Counted from the stretch's first letter, positions 1 to 7,697 are shown. The stretch: DNA of 64,000 nt from Flavobacterium swingsii (GCF_900111965.1 NZ_FOJT01000003.1:124001-188000), one strand, 5' to 3'. Notes: generated from the letters alone by a model not told the origin. Numbers and translations are program-made.

Positions 1-99
1 TTCAATCCAGTTTTTAATGTCCTTTTCTGAAATTAAATCTGGTTTTGTAAAATGTCCTATTGGAAATTTTAGGGTTTCTAGATTTTGTGTATTTTCCAT
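1..99 (-). CDS. YfiT/DinB-like metal-dependent hydrolase or bacillithiol transferase, N-terminal fragment
   Basis: Only the first 33 codons lie in the window, read leftward from an ATG at 97-99. The peptide begins MENTQNLETLKFPIGHFTKP and continues with a D-L-I-S-E-K-D-I-K-N-W-I-E stretch. A start of the form 'L(K/R)-(F/Y)-P-I-G-x-F', then a helix ending in W-I-E, is typical of the YfiT/BstA branch of DinB four-helix-bundle proteins, which bind a metal through histidines that would lie outside this window. It is divergent from ssb, with about 180 bp between the two starts. The family call rests on this short N-terminus only and the thiol substrate is unknown. Confidence 0.5.
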   Translation of the reverse strand, partial: MENTQNLETLKFPIGHFTKPDLISEKDIKNWIE

Positions 100-282
100 C
101 TTTTACTTTTAAAATCAATCAAATATAAATAAAAAATTCCAATTACAAACGGTTACAAACAATTACAACCGAAAGTAAATGAATGATAACCGAATACATT
201 TTGCCAATCGCTACATCTTTGCACTGTCGAAATCAAATAACAATCGACACTAACAAAAAATAACAATTTAAATTTACACGCC

Positions 283-618
283 ATGAACACATTAAGAAAC
301 AAAGTACAGTTAATTGGAAACGTAGGAAACGATCCAGAAATTAAAATCCTTGACGGAGGAAAAAAACTAGCGAAACTAACCATTGCAACAAACGAATCAT
401 ATTATAACGACAAAAACGAGAAAGTAACCGATACCCAATGGCATAATCTTACTGCTTGGGGAAAAACTGCCGAAATTATTGAAAGTTTTGTAACCAAAGG
501 AAAAGAAATTGCTGTTGAAGGAAAACTAACACATCGTAGTTATGATGATAAAGAAGGTATAAAAAGATATTATACGGAAGTAGTAGTAAACGAACTATTG
601 TTGTTGGGGAGCAAATAA
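283..618 (+). CDS. ssb: Single-stranded DNA-binding protein, short form
   Basis: A 111-residue OB-fold SSB. It opens MNTLRNKVQLIGNVGNDPEI, the usual start of the family (NKVxLIGxxGxDPE), and keeps the conserved W-H-N-L-x-A-W-G-K-x-A-E block near residues 53-64 and the K-G-K-E-I-A-V-E-G-K-L block near 72-82. It coats single-stranded DNA in replication, recombination and repair. The protein stops right after the OB fold (…NELLLLGSK) and has neither the Gly/Gln-rich linker nor the acidic D-D-I-P-F tip that recruits partner proteins. Bacteroidota often have such a short second SSB beside a full-length one, so this need not be the main SSB. It is followed at once by a terminator, so it is probably monocistronic. 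Confidence 0.93.
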   Translation: MNTLRNKVQLIGNVGNDPEIKILDGGKKLAKLTIATNESYYNDKNEKVTDTQWHNLTAWGKTAEIIESFVTKGKEIAVEGKLTHRSYDDKEGIKRYYTEVVVNELLLLGSK

Positions 619-629
619 AATATTTTAAC

Positions 630-667
630 ACACAAAAAGCGGCAAGTGATTTGTCGCTTTTTGTGTA
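630..667 (+). terminator. Intrinsic terminator after ssb
   Basis: The hairpin pairs ACACAAAAAGCG with CGCTTTTTGTGT, with an inner CAA/TTG pair, 12 bases after the ssb stop. The descending arm supplies the T-rich tail. The near symmetry would let it work in both directions. Confidence 0.75.
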
Positions 668-755
668 TTAAATACTTGGTTATTTTGATAATTTAATAAA
701 AATTAACACAAAATACCAATGAAATTATTAGATTTGTGTAAATTTCAAAAGCCCC

Positions 756-2723
756 ATGAAAAAAACTACATTAATACTATTACTACTAACAAGCGTATTT
801 GGCTTTTCTCAAGACGAAAAATATAGCACGGAAAATATTGCTGAGGCAGAAATGAAATCTGCTTCAAAAACAATGAATATGACCGTGAATTCTAATACAT
901 TAAATTATGATGTTACCCATCATAATTTAGAATTAACAGTCGATCCTGCAGTGTATTTTATATCAGGAAAAATCACTACTACATTCACAGCATTGTCAAA
1001 TATGAATACTATTACTTTCGATTTTGCTAATGATTTAACTGTAAGTTCAGTAAAACAAGGCGCAACAAATTTAGCTTTTGTTGAGAACACAAATAATGAA
1101 CTAATTATTACATTACCTACAGCCCAATTATCAGGAACTTCGGCAACTATTGAAATTGTTTATTCAGGAGCGCCTCCAGCAAGTGGTTTTAGTGCTTTTG
1201 CTACCGACACACATGGTGGCAGCGACACACCAGTTATGTGGACTTTGTCCGAACCGTATGGTGCTCGCGATTGGTGGCCTTGTAAACAAGATTTAAATGA
1301 TAAAATCACATCTGTAGATATTCGTGTTACAGCTCCATCTGTCTACAATGTTGCTGCAAACGGACTAGAACAATCTAGAACAATAAATGGCGCAAATGCA
1401 ACCACTCATTTTCGTCACAATTATCCTATTCCTGCATATTTAATTGCCTTTGCGGTTACTGATTATCAGATTCACAATCAACAAGGAGGATTAGGAACCG
1501 CTGGGAGTCCTTTTTTCCCTATTGTAAATTATATTTATCCTGAAACAGCTGCAAGTACAATAACAAGTTTGGCTGTTACACCAACTATTATAAATCTCTA
1601 CGAAACTAAAATTGGAAATTATCCTTTTAGAAACGAGAAATATGGCCATGCCGAATTTGGTTGGGGCGGAGGAATGGAACACACAACAGTTTCCTTTATG
1701 GGCGGCTGGAGTCGAAGTTTAATTGCTCACGAAATGGCACACCAATGGTTTGGCGACAAAGTAACTTGTGGTTCTTGGAAAGATATTTGGCTTAACGAGG
1801 GAATAACTGAATATATGTCTGGATTGGTTGTCGAAAATATAGATGGAGCCGCGGCATTTGTTTCATGGAAAAACAGTAAAATTAACAATACAATTGACGG
1901 TATAACTTTAAGTCCTACAGGAAATTTATATTTATATGACTCGCAATTAACAAACATAGGCAGAATTTTTAGTAGTCGTTTAAGCTACAATAAGGGTTCT
2001 ATGGTAACTAATATGTTGCGTTTTAAAATGGGTGATACAAATTTCTTTCAAGGATTAAGGAATTATTTAAACGATCCAGCATTAGCTTACGCATACGCAT
2101 TAACACCACAATTTCAAACGCATATGGAAGCAGTTTCTGGCGCTCCAGGCAGTTTGCAAGAATTTTTTAATGATTGGGTTTATAACGAAGGTTATCCGAC
2201 ATATACAATAAATGCGTTTAATTCTGGTGCAGGACAAGCGACGGTTCAAATTAGTCAGACACAATCAATAACAAATCCAGCTCAAACAGGGTATGTTTCT
2301 TATTTCGAAATGCCAGTTCCAGTAAGATTAACAGGCGCTTCAGGACAACAATTAGATGTCGTTTTAAATAATACAACAAACGGGCAAATTTTTGTAGTTC
2401 CGGTAGGATTTACAGTAACAGGAATTTTATTTGATCCTAATAAAGATATTATTTCACGCAATAGCACTGCGACACTTGGAATAGAAAATTTTAATTATGA
2501 CACAGCAATAAACATGTACCCTAATCCGTCATCGGATATTTTAAATATCGATTTGCCGTCAAATATGATTTTGAAAAAAGTAAGTTTATACAATACCTTA
2601 GGGCAAAAATCTTTAGAAACTACTCAGAATAATATTGATGTTTCAGGTCTTTCGTCAGGAATGTATATTGTAAAATTTGAAACTTCTGAAGGGACTTTTC
2701 ATAAAAATTTCATAAAAAAATAA
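756..2723 (+). CDS. Secreted M1-family aminopeptidase with T9SS sorting domain
   Basis: A 655-residue zinc peptidase of the M1 (gluzincin) family, predicted to remove N-terminal residues from peptides outside the cell. Residues 1-18 form a signal peptide (MKKTTLILLLLTSVFGFSQ). The N-terminal beta domain is followed by the substrate-binding G-G-G-M-E-H motif near 305 and the zinc site H325-E-M-A-H329 with E348 in W-L-N-E-G, giving the family's HEXXH-X18-E spacing. The last 75 residues or so match a type A T9SS C-terminal domain (N-M-Y-P-N-P-S-S-D-I, then L-S-S-G-M-Y-I-V-K and a final F-I-K-K), so the protein should cross the outer membrane by the type IX system and be released or anchored. It stands alone between two terminators. 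Peptide specificity cannot be read from the sequence. Confidence 0.93.
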   Translation: MKKTTLILLLLTSVFGFSQDEKYSTENIAEAEMKSASKTMNMTVNSNTLNYDVTHHNLELTVDPAVYFISGKITTTFTALSNMNTITFDFANDLTVSSVKQGATNLAFVENTNNELIITLPTAQLSGTSATIEIVYSGAPPASGFSAFATDTHGGSDTPVMWTLSEPYGARDWWPCKQDLNDKITSVDIRVTAPSVYNVAANGLEQSRTINGANATTHFRHNYPIPAYLIAFAVTDYQIHNQQGGLGTAGSPFFPIVNYIYPETAASTITSLAVTPTIINLYETKIGNYPFRNEKYGHAEFGWGGGMEHTTVSFMGGWSRSLIAHEMAHQWFGDKVTCGSWKDIWLNEGITEYMSGLVVENIDGAAAFVSWKNSKINNTIDGITLSPTGNLYLYDSQLTNIGRIFSSRLSYNKGSMVTNMLRFKMGDTNFFQGLRNYLNDPALAYAYALTPQFQTHMEAVSGAPGSLQEFFNDWVYNEGYPTYTINAFNSGAGQATVQISQTQSITNPAQTGYVSYFEMPVPVRLTGASGQQLDVVLNNTTNGQIFVVPVGFTVTGILFDPNKDIISRNSTATLGIENFNYDTAINMYPNPSSDILNIDLPSNMILKKVSLYNTLGQKSLETTQNNIDVSGLSSGMYIVKFETSEGTFHKNFIKK

Positions 2724-2743
2724 ACTAGGCACATAATTTGTAA

Positions 2744-2776
2744 AAAAGTAAGGTGAAAACCTTACTTTTGTTTTTT
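2744..2776 (+). terminator. Intrinsic terminator after the M1 aminopeptidase
   Basis: A strong hairpin, AAAAGTAAGG-tgaaaa-CCTTACTTTT, is followed by G and six Ts. Its descending arm contains TACTTTTG, which matches the Bacteroidota -7 element, so the hairpin may overlap the rseP promoter just upstream of 2800. Confidence 0.85.
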
Positions 2777-2799
2777 ACATCAAAAATTAAAATTAATAA

Positions 2800-4134
2800 A
2801 TGGATACTTTAATACAAATAGCACAAATCTTATTTATACTTTCTGTACTTGTAATTCTTCACGAATTTGGGCACTATATTACCGCAAGAATGTTTAAAGT
2901 TAGAGTCGAAAAATTCTATCTTTTTATGGATGCTGGATTCTCATTATTCAAAAAGAAAATAAACGATACCGAATGGGGAATTGGTTGGTTGCCAATAGGT
3001 GGTTATGTAAAACTATCAGGAATGATGGACGAAAGCATGGACACCGAACAAATGGCACAGCCAGCACAAGCTTGGGAATTCCGTAGCAAACCAGCTTGGC
3101 AACGTCTAATTATTATGTTGGGAGGAATTACGGTAAATATTATTTTGGCGTTTTTAATTTATACTATAATGTTTAGTACAGTTGGACAAAAATATGCTTC
3201 AACAGAATTGTCTCAAAAAAAAGGATTAATGTTTGGAGAATCTGGACTTAACGCAGGTTTTAAAAATGGAGATAAAATTTTGAGTGTTGATGGTAAAGTT
3301 CAGCCAAAATTCAACCGAATGATTATCGATGTTTTATTGGGAGATAAAGTTGAAGTAGAAAGAGATGGACAAAAGCAAACTCTAACCATTACCGATGAGC
3401 AAAAAAGTAAAATTTTAGGTTCTGAAGGAAAAGGTTTTATGATGCCAAGATTAACCGAAATCTATGTAGATTCTATTGTTCCTAAAAGCGAATCAGATAA
3501 AGCTGGATTATTAAAAGGAGATAGAATTGTAAAAGCAAATGGTCAAAGCATTAAATTTTACGATGAACTGTCTACAACTTTACAAGCTAAAAAATCAGAT
3601 TCAATTCAATTAACTGTTTTAAGAGCAGGAAAAGAAATCTTAGTATCATCTAAAGTTACGCCAGAAGGAAAGATTGGTTTTAGACCAGCTTCTCAAGATA
3701 AAGAAGATTTTATAATCACAAACAAATTAAGTCTTTTACAAGCCATTCCTGCTGCTGTAAACGAGTCTTACACGCAGTTTATTTATAACATCAAACAATT
3801 TAAATTAATTCTTAGACCAAAAACCGAAGCCTATAAGCAAGTAATGAGTCCAATAGGAATTACTCAGAAACTTCCAACAGAATGGAACTGGGAGTTTATA
3901 TGGGGGTTTACAGCTATGTTTTCGATAGGATTAGCGTTTATGAACTTGTTGCCTATTCCGGGTCTTGATGGTGGGCATGCTATATTTACCATTGCCGAAA
4001 TGATTACAGGTAAAACTTTGAGCATAAAAGCTGCCGAAAGAGTTCAAACAGTTGGAATGATTATCTTGCTGAGCCTAATGGCTTTAACCTTTGGAAAAGA
4101 CATCTATGCCATAATAGCGAAGAATTTTTTCTAA
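2800..4134 (+). CDS. rseP: RIP metalloprotease RseP (site-2 protease)
   Basis: A 444-residue inner-membrane zinc protease that cuts transmembrane anchors, classically an anti-sigma factor after site-1 cleavage. The first membrane segment carries the active site H21-E-F-G-H25. A second segment (I-I-M-L-G-G-I-T-V-N-I-I) lies near residues 103-125, a periplasmic part holds two PDZ-like modules (clearest around 215-290, S-D-K-A-G-L-L-K-G-D-R-I), and the third metal ligand is in N-L-L-P-I-P-G-L-D-G-G-H near residue 390. Length and order are standard for the family. The substrate anti-sigma factor is not in this window. It sits directly before the tRNA-Asn promoter. Confidence 0.95.
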   Translation: MDTLIQIAQILFILSVLVILHEFGHYITARMFKVRVEKFYLFMDAGFSLFKKKINDTEWGIGWLPIGGYVKLSGMMDESMDTEQMAQPAQAWEFRSKPAWQRLIIMLGGITVNIILAFLIYTIMFSTVGQKYASTELSQKKGLMFGESGLNAGFKNGDKILSVDGKVQPKFNRMIIDVLLGDKVEVERDGQKQTLTITDEQKSKILGSEGKGFMMPRLTEIYVDSIVPKSESDKAGLLKGDRIVKANGQSIKFYDELSTTLQAKKSDSIQLTVLRAGKEILVSSKVTPEGKIGFRPASQDKEDFIITNKLSLLQAIPAAVNESYTQFIYNIKQFKLILRPKTEAYKQVMSPIGITQKLPTEWNWEFIWGFTAMFSIGLAFMNLLPIPGLDGGHAIFTIAEMITGKTLSIKAAERVQTVGMIILLSLMALTFGKDIYAIIAKNFF

Positions 4135-4150
4135 AAAAGAGATAATTTTA

Positions 4151-4181
4151 TTTGCATATAATAAAAATGGTGCTATCTTTG
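4151..4181 (+). promoter_or_regulatory. Bacteroidota-type promoter of tRNA-Asn
   Basis: TTTG at 4151-4154 and TATCTTTG at 4174-4181 are separated by exactly 19 bases. This is a perfect match to the Flavobacterium consensus TTTG-N19-TAnnTTTG. The mature tRNA begins 27 bases downstream. Confidence 0.85.
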
Positions 4182-4207
4182 CACCGCTTTAAAAGTGAAA
4201 AACACTT

Positions 4208-4281
4208 TCCTTCTTAGCTCAGTTGGTTAGAGCATCTGACTGTTAATCAGAGGGTCCTTGGTTCGAGCCCAAGAGAGGGAG
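4208..4281 (+). tRNA. tRNA-Asn (anticodon GTT)
   Basis: A complete cloverleaf can be drawn: acceptor TCCTTCT/AGAGGGA with one G-U pair, D stem GCTC/GAGC, anticodon stem TCTGA/TCAGA with loop CTGTTAA (anticodon GTT), five-base variable loop, T stem CTTGG/CCAAG, and discriminator G at 4281. CCA is not encoded and must be added after transcription. It is a single-gene unit with its own promoter and terminator. The accessory island begins about 700 bp downstream, beyond the oxygenase gene. Confidence 0.97.
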
Positions 4282-4290
4282 CAAAAAGCG

Positions 4291-4319
4291 AAAAGACTAT
4301 CAGAAATGATAGTCTTTTT
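4291..4319 (+). terminator. Intrinsic terminator of tRNA-Asn
   Basis: The perfect stem AAAGACTATCA/TGATAGTCTTT with a GAAA loop runs into a tract of eight Ts. The GACTATC sequence recurs in the hairpin at the right end of the island (7690-7702). Confidence 0.9.
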
Positions 4320-4355
4320 TTTGTTTAAAGTTTTTGAATTTGAAAGTTAAAAAAA

Positions 4356-4949
4356 TTAGTCTCGCTTCAACCAACCCGTCACACTCATTCTTCTTTCGTT
4401 GGTAACCAAAACTTCATGAACCAATTCATTACTTTTGAAGAAAACCGTTTTGCCTTGCGTAGGCGATATTTTCTGGTCGTTGTCTAACTGATGAATAAGT
4501 AATTCGCCACCATCATGTTCTTGCCAGTTGGCATTTAAGTAGCTAATCATCGAGAATTGTCTGCTCGAATTATCCTGAAACTGATCTAAATGTTTCCTAT
4601 AAAAACTACCTGTTTCGTACAAAGAATAATGAAACTCATAGCCTGTAATTCCTGCATAACAAGAAATGTTTAGATACTCTATAAAAGCTTCTATTTGTAC
4701 AAAAAAAGCATTTTCGTGTGCGTTATTGTTCTTTTTATCGAGCCAATAAATCACATCGTTTCGTATTGCGGTGTTGTGTATCAGTTTGTCGGCGTTGCCA
4801 GTTCCTGCGGTGAGTAATTTATTATCGTGGTGCAGAGAAAGTAAATTTTCTTTGAGGTGGTTGGCTAGTTCGTCGCTCAAAAAATGTTGAGAGATACCTA
4901 CTTTACTTTCAATATAAGAGGCAATTAGTGTTTCAAAACTATTTTCCAT
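4356..4949 (-). CDS. 2-oxoglutarate/Fe(II)-dependent oxygenase, prolyl-4-hydroxylase-like
   Basis: A 197-residue protein with the double-stranded beta-helix iron site: H120-L-D122, the distal H178 in H-E-V-L-V-T, and the 2-oxoglutarate-binding Arg in R-R-M-S (R187). The block around the first ligands (Y-E-T-G-S-F-Y-R-K-H-L-D-Q-F) and the S-Y-L-N-x-x-W…G-G-E-L segment are typical of the SM-20/PHD branch. It probably hydroxylates a protein or small-molecule side chain; the substrate cannot be deduced. The gene is read toward tRNA-Asn and ends 36 bases from its terminator. The ATG at 4947-4949 is the only start that leaves room for the N-terminal helices. Confidence 0.85.
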   Translation of the reverse strand: MENSFETLIASYIESKVGISQHFLSDELANHLKENLLSLHHDNKLLTAGTGNADKLIHNTAIRNDVIYWLDKKNNNAHENAFFVQIEAFIEYLNISCYAGITGYEFHYSLYETGSFYRKHLDQFQDNSSRQFSMISYLNANWQEHDGGELLIHQLDNDQKISPTQGKTVFFKSNELVHEVLVTNERRMSVTGWLKRD

Positions 4950-4991
4950 GGGATTGTTTGACTACCTGAATAGACAAGCAACGGCACAAGG

Positions 4992-5023
4992 TAGTCTTAA
5001 TAAACTACAATCGACTTTAATTA
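4992..5023. repeat. Island direct repeat, left copy (32 bp)
   Basis: It begins TAGTCTTAATAAACTACAAT and matches 7698-7729 at 30 of 32 positions, in the same orientation. The two copies bracket the 229-aa gene and the ATPase gene, as target or attachment-site duplications do. Confidence 0.8.
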
Positions 5024-5050
5024 ACTTTTTGTACAGTTTGTCATTGTCTT

Positions 5051-5066
5051 TCCCGCGCAGGCGGGA
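5051..5066. repeat. REP-like GC-rich palindrome
   Basis: TCCCGC-gcag-GCGGGA, with flanks that extend the symmetry (TT before, AATC after). It is very GC-rich against an AT-rich background. The form 'TTCCCGC-N4-GCGGGAA' is a dispersed palindromic repeat seen in many bacterial genomes. Only one copy was found in this window. Confidence 0.6.
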
Positions 5067-5138
5067 ATCTACTTTTGGGGATTTAATAGTTGTACAAATT
5101 ACAAAATACTCATCTTGATATAGTTAAAAATTCTTCTA

Positions 5139-5176
5139 ACTAATATTAATGAGATTTAAATATCATTAATATTAGT
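5139..5176. repeat. 14-bp perfect inverted repeat upstream of the 229-aa gene
   Basis: ACTAATATTAATGA (5139-5152) is the exact reverse complement of 5163-5176, with a 10-base AT-rich loop. No T tract follows, so a terminator is unlikely. It may be an operator or a recombination site, about 160 bp before the ATG at 5334. Confidence 0.7.
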
Positions 5177-5333
5177 GATTGTGGAGGTGGAGGTAATAGG
5201 TTAGGTTTGGTGATATGATTGTACATGTTTATAAGTTGGCTGTAATTTTTGGCCATGAGAAGCTATAATTACATCGATTCAAATCTAGGTGTTAACAAAC
5301 TGTAAATAAATATTTTAGATTAAATTATTATAA

Positions 5334-6023
5334 ATGGAAAAAATCACAATTAAGGAATTGATAGACTTTCGCGGAAGACCTTCTGGTAAATTAAAAAATA
5401 ATTTTGCTTTCAAATTGAAAACTCGCAAACCAAAAGAAAAACTAGAAGATGCTAAAGATTCTGGGGGGAATTATTGGGCAATTAGTACAAGTAGTATTTA
5501 TAATACTTTCAAATCAGGAAAAGATGAGTATTATGATGTAAAAATTGATGATGTAATTTCGCGTCAGGCTAACACAGACAGCGAAAAAGACAAAGTGATG
5601 TACCAAAGAAATTTAGATATTCTTAATAATTTTAAAGAATTTGATTTACACCTTTTGCGTCCTTTAGATATTACTAATTTTGAAACTGTACATAAAGAAC
5701 AGAAAATTATTTTGATTAATAGTCTTCCAATCTATATTAATCCAAGTTTAGTTTTTTGTTTTGAGCGAAATGGAAAAAAAGAAATCGGAGCTATCGCATT
5801 GATTCCACAATTGGGCGGATACCAAAAATCTCAACTAGGAATGTTTTGTGAAATGCTTTATAAATTTTTACATAAACATTATTCAAGCGAATTTCAAATT
5901 GCTGAAGATTTTTGTATTGCGATTGATACATACAATGCTCAAAAAATTATATATTTAGAGTTGTTAACTGGAAAAATTCCACGATTAGTTGATTTAACTG
6001 TAGAAGAGATAAAATCATCATAA
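5334..6023 (+). CDS. Hypothetical protein of the accessory island (229 aa)
   Basis: I do not recognise this protein. It has no signal peptide or membrane segment, so it should be cytosolic. The N-terminal 60 residues are strongly basic (many Lys around R-G-R-P-S-G-K-L-K-N). The middle is charged and helical, and the second half alternates hydrophobic strands: I-Y-I-N-P-S-L-V-F-C-F-E, then N-G-K-K-E-I-G-A-I-A-L-I, then a helix and F-C-I-A-I-D-T-Y-N-A-Q-K-I. That strand-turn-strand pattern with acidic residues recalls PD-(D/E)XK-like folds, but no complete motif can be shown. It precedes the AAA ATPase by 87 bases on the same strand, inside the 32-bp repeats, so it may be its partner. The ATG at 5334 starts the longest frame; no Shine-Dalgarno is obvious, which is usual in Flavobacterium. 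Confidence 0.6.
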   Translation: MEKITIKELIDFRGRPSGKLKNNFAFKLKTRKPKEKLEDAKDSGGNYWAISTSSIYNTFKSGKDEYYDVKIDDVISRQANTDSEKDKVMYQRNLDILNNFKEFDLHLLRPLDITNFETVHKEQKIILINSLPIYINPSLVFCFERNGKKEIGAIALIPQLGGYQKSQLGMFCEMLYKFLHKHYSSEFQIAEDFCIAIDTYNAQKIIYLELLTGKIPRLVDLTVEEIKSS

Positions 6024-6028
6024 ACCCA

Positions 6029-6042
6029 GATAGTGCGGATTT
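6029..6042. repeat. 14-bp inverted repeat, left arm, flanking the ATPase unit
   Basis: GATAGTGCGGATTT is the exact reverse complement of 7681-7694. In addition CAGATAGT occurs in the same orientation at 6027-6034 and 7694-7701, an 8-bp direct repeat. The two arms joined would make a REP-like palindrome, so this may be a palindrome split by insertion of the ATPase gene. Confidence 0.7.
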
Positions 6043-6110
6043 GCAACCATACACATTTATAAATTAATGGCAAGCATACAACGACACCTAACAAACACAA
6101 GTATTGACAT

Positions 6111-7643
6111 ATGAAAATCAAAAAAATAAAGATTAAGAATTTTAGAAGCTACAAAGACGAAGTAGAAATTGAATTTGATGACTTAACTGCTTTTGTAGGT
6201 AAAAACGACATTGGAAAATCAACTGTTTTAGAAGCTTTGGACATTTTCTTCAATGATGGCAAAGGTGTGGTAAAGCTTGACAAAGATGACATAAACAAGC
6301 AAGCGGTTGCTGAAAATGACAACGAAATAGTAATATCAGTTTGTTTTGAAGAATTGCCAAGAACAATAGTAATTGACAGTACAAACGAAACTACCTTACA
6401 ATCAGAATATTTATTAAACTCTAATAATCAACTTGAAATAATAAAGAAATATCCAAATGCAGGTAAAGAAAAAGTTTTTGTTAGAGCAAATCACCCGACA
6501 AACGACAATTGTAAAGACTTATTACAAAAGAAAAATACTGACTATCAAAAAACGATAAAGGAAAACTCAATTACTTGTACTAATCAAACGATAAATGCAG
6601 TAATGCGGACAGCAATTTGGACACATTTTAATTCTGACCTACAATTATCTGAAATGGAAATTGATGTAACTAAAGGTGACACCAAATCCATTTGGGACAA
6701 ATTACAAAATTACTTACCCCTTTATTCGTTATTTCAATCTGATAGAAAAAATAGTGATGGAGATAGTGAAGTGCAAGACCCGTTAAAAGAAGCAGTAAAA
6801 CAAATTTTGAATGACAGAATACTTAAACAAAAATTTGCTGAAATTGCATTAGAAGTAGAAAATAAATTAAGAGAAGTTTCTGCGAGAACACTTGAAAAAG
6901 TAAGGGAAATGAATCCCGAAATTGCGAATAGTTTAAATCCAATTATTCCACCCGTTGAAAGTTTAAAATGGACTGATGTATTTAAAAGTGTTTCCATTAC
7001 AGGCGATGATGACATTCCAATTAATAAAAGAGGTAGCGGAGTGAAAAGACTTATTTTACTTAATTTTTTCAGAGCAGAAGCGGAAAGAAGAAAAGTAGAA
7101 GAAAATATACCTAGTATTATCTATGCAATTGAGGAACCAGAAACTTCACAACATACAGACCATCAGAAAAAATTAATTTCTGCTTTTTTGGAACTCGCTA
7201 CAACACCAAATACACAAGTAATTATTACGACACATAGTGCAACATTGGTTAAAGCACTAAAATTTGAACATTTAAGGTTAGTTACAAATGCTAATAACAC
7301 AAAAAACATAGAAGCCATTTTACCAAATCAACTTCCTTATCCTTCACTTAACGAGGTTAATTTCCTAGCGTTTTCAGAAGTAACCGAAGAGTATCATAAC
7401 GAACTGTATGGCTACATAGAGTTAGAAGGGGAATTAAATAATTTCAGAAATTCAAAACCAACTATTACTTATAATAAACAAACGCGAGACGGAACATTGA
7501 GGGTAGAACAAATAATTCTGACAGATTATATTAGACACCAAATTCATCATCCCGAAAACACAAATAATACAAAATATACTTTTGACAATCTCAATGACTC
7601 AATAATTATGATGAGAACATTTATTCAAACAATAGCACCCTAA
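6111..7643 (+). CDS. OLD/RecF-like AAA ATPase with C-terminal HEPN-like RX4H segment
   Basis: A 510-residue ABC-class ATPase. The start (MKIKKIKIKNFRSYKDEVEI) and Walker A G30-K-N-D-I-G-K-S37 are typical of SMC/RecF/OLD proteins. A signature-like R-G-S-G-V-K-R-L lies near residue 308, Walker B ends at E341-E342-P-E-T-S-Q-H, and the H-loop His is H375 (T-T-H-S-A-T-L). The C-terminus is not a Toprim nuclease. Residues 422-510 are two or three helices with R475-H-Q-I-H-H480, an RX4H motif followed by P-E-N, as in HEPN ribonucleases. An ATPase-plus-HEPN protein suggests ATP-gated RNA cleavage, an abortive-infection type of defence; this function is inferred. The gene lies inside a 14-bp inverted repeat and the 32-bp island repeats, with the 229-aa gene upstream. 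A simple OLD-family ATPase without RNase activity is the alternative. Confidence 0.8.
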   Translation: MKIKKIKIKNFRSYKDEVEIEFDDLTAFVGKNDIGKSTVLEALDIFFNDGKGVVKLDKDDINKQAVAENDNEIVISVCFEELPRTIVIDSTNETTLQSEYLLNSNNQLEIIKKYPNAGKEKVFVRANHPTNDNCKDLLQKKNTDYQKTIKENSITCTNQTINAVMRTAIWTHFNSDLQLSEMEIDVTKGDTKSIWDKLQNYLPLYSLFQSDRKNSDGDSEVQDPLKEAVKQILNDRILKQKFAEIALEVENKLREVSARTLEKVREMNPEIANSLNPIIPPVESLKWTDVFKSVSITGDDDIPINKRGSGVKRLILLNFFRAEAERRKVEENIPSIIYAIEEPETSQHTDHQKKLISAFLELATTPNTQVIITTHSATLVKALKFEHLRLVTNANNTKNIEAILPNQLPYPSLNEVNFLAFSEVTEEYHNELYGYIELEGELNNFRNSKPTITYNKQTRDGTLRVEQIILTDYIRHQIHHPENTNNTKYTFDNLNDSIIMMRTFIQTIAP

Positions 7644-7680
7644 AAATGTCAGCAGGCAATCAATGCTGTAAATATGACAT

Positions 7681-7694
7681 AAATCCGCACTATC
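7681..7694. repeat. 14-bp inverted repeat, right arm
   Basis: AAATCCGCACTATC, exact reverse complement of 6029-6042. It continues into ACTATC-a-GATAGT (7690-7702), a perfect small hairpin that overlaps the start of the right 32-bp repeat. Confidence 0.7.
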
Positions 7695-7697
7695 AGA

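Larger units (their letters stand above)
4950..5333. other. Left, non-coding part of the accessory island
   Basis: These 384 bases have no convincing gene. They hold, in order: an inverted repeat GACTACCT/AGGTAGTC (4960-4967 and 4989-4996), the left copy of the 32-bp direct repeat (4992-5023), a GC-rich palindrome (5051-5066), a long AT-rich hairpin (5139-5176), and three occurrences of TTGTACA near 5028, 5092 and 5220. A promoter for the following gene is expected here, but no clear TTTG-N19-TAnnTTTG match was seen. Confidence 0.6.

Noticed and set aside
1491..1957. Minus-strand frames inside the M1 aminopeptidase
   Set aside because: Shadow frames of a clear coding gene, without motifs.
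4208..4281. tRNA-Asn as the attachment site of the island
   Set aside because: The tRNA 3' end is not repeated at the right border; the island repeats lie beyond the 2OG oxygenase gene. Only the GACTATC word of the terminator recurs, which is too short.
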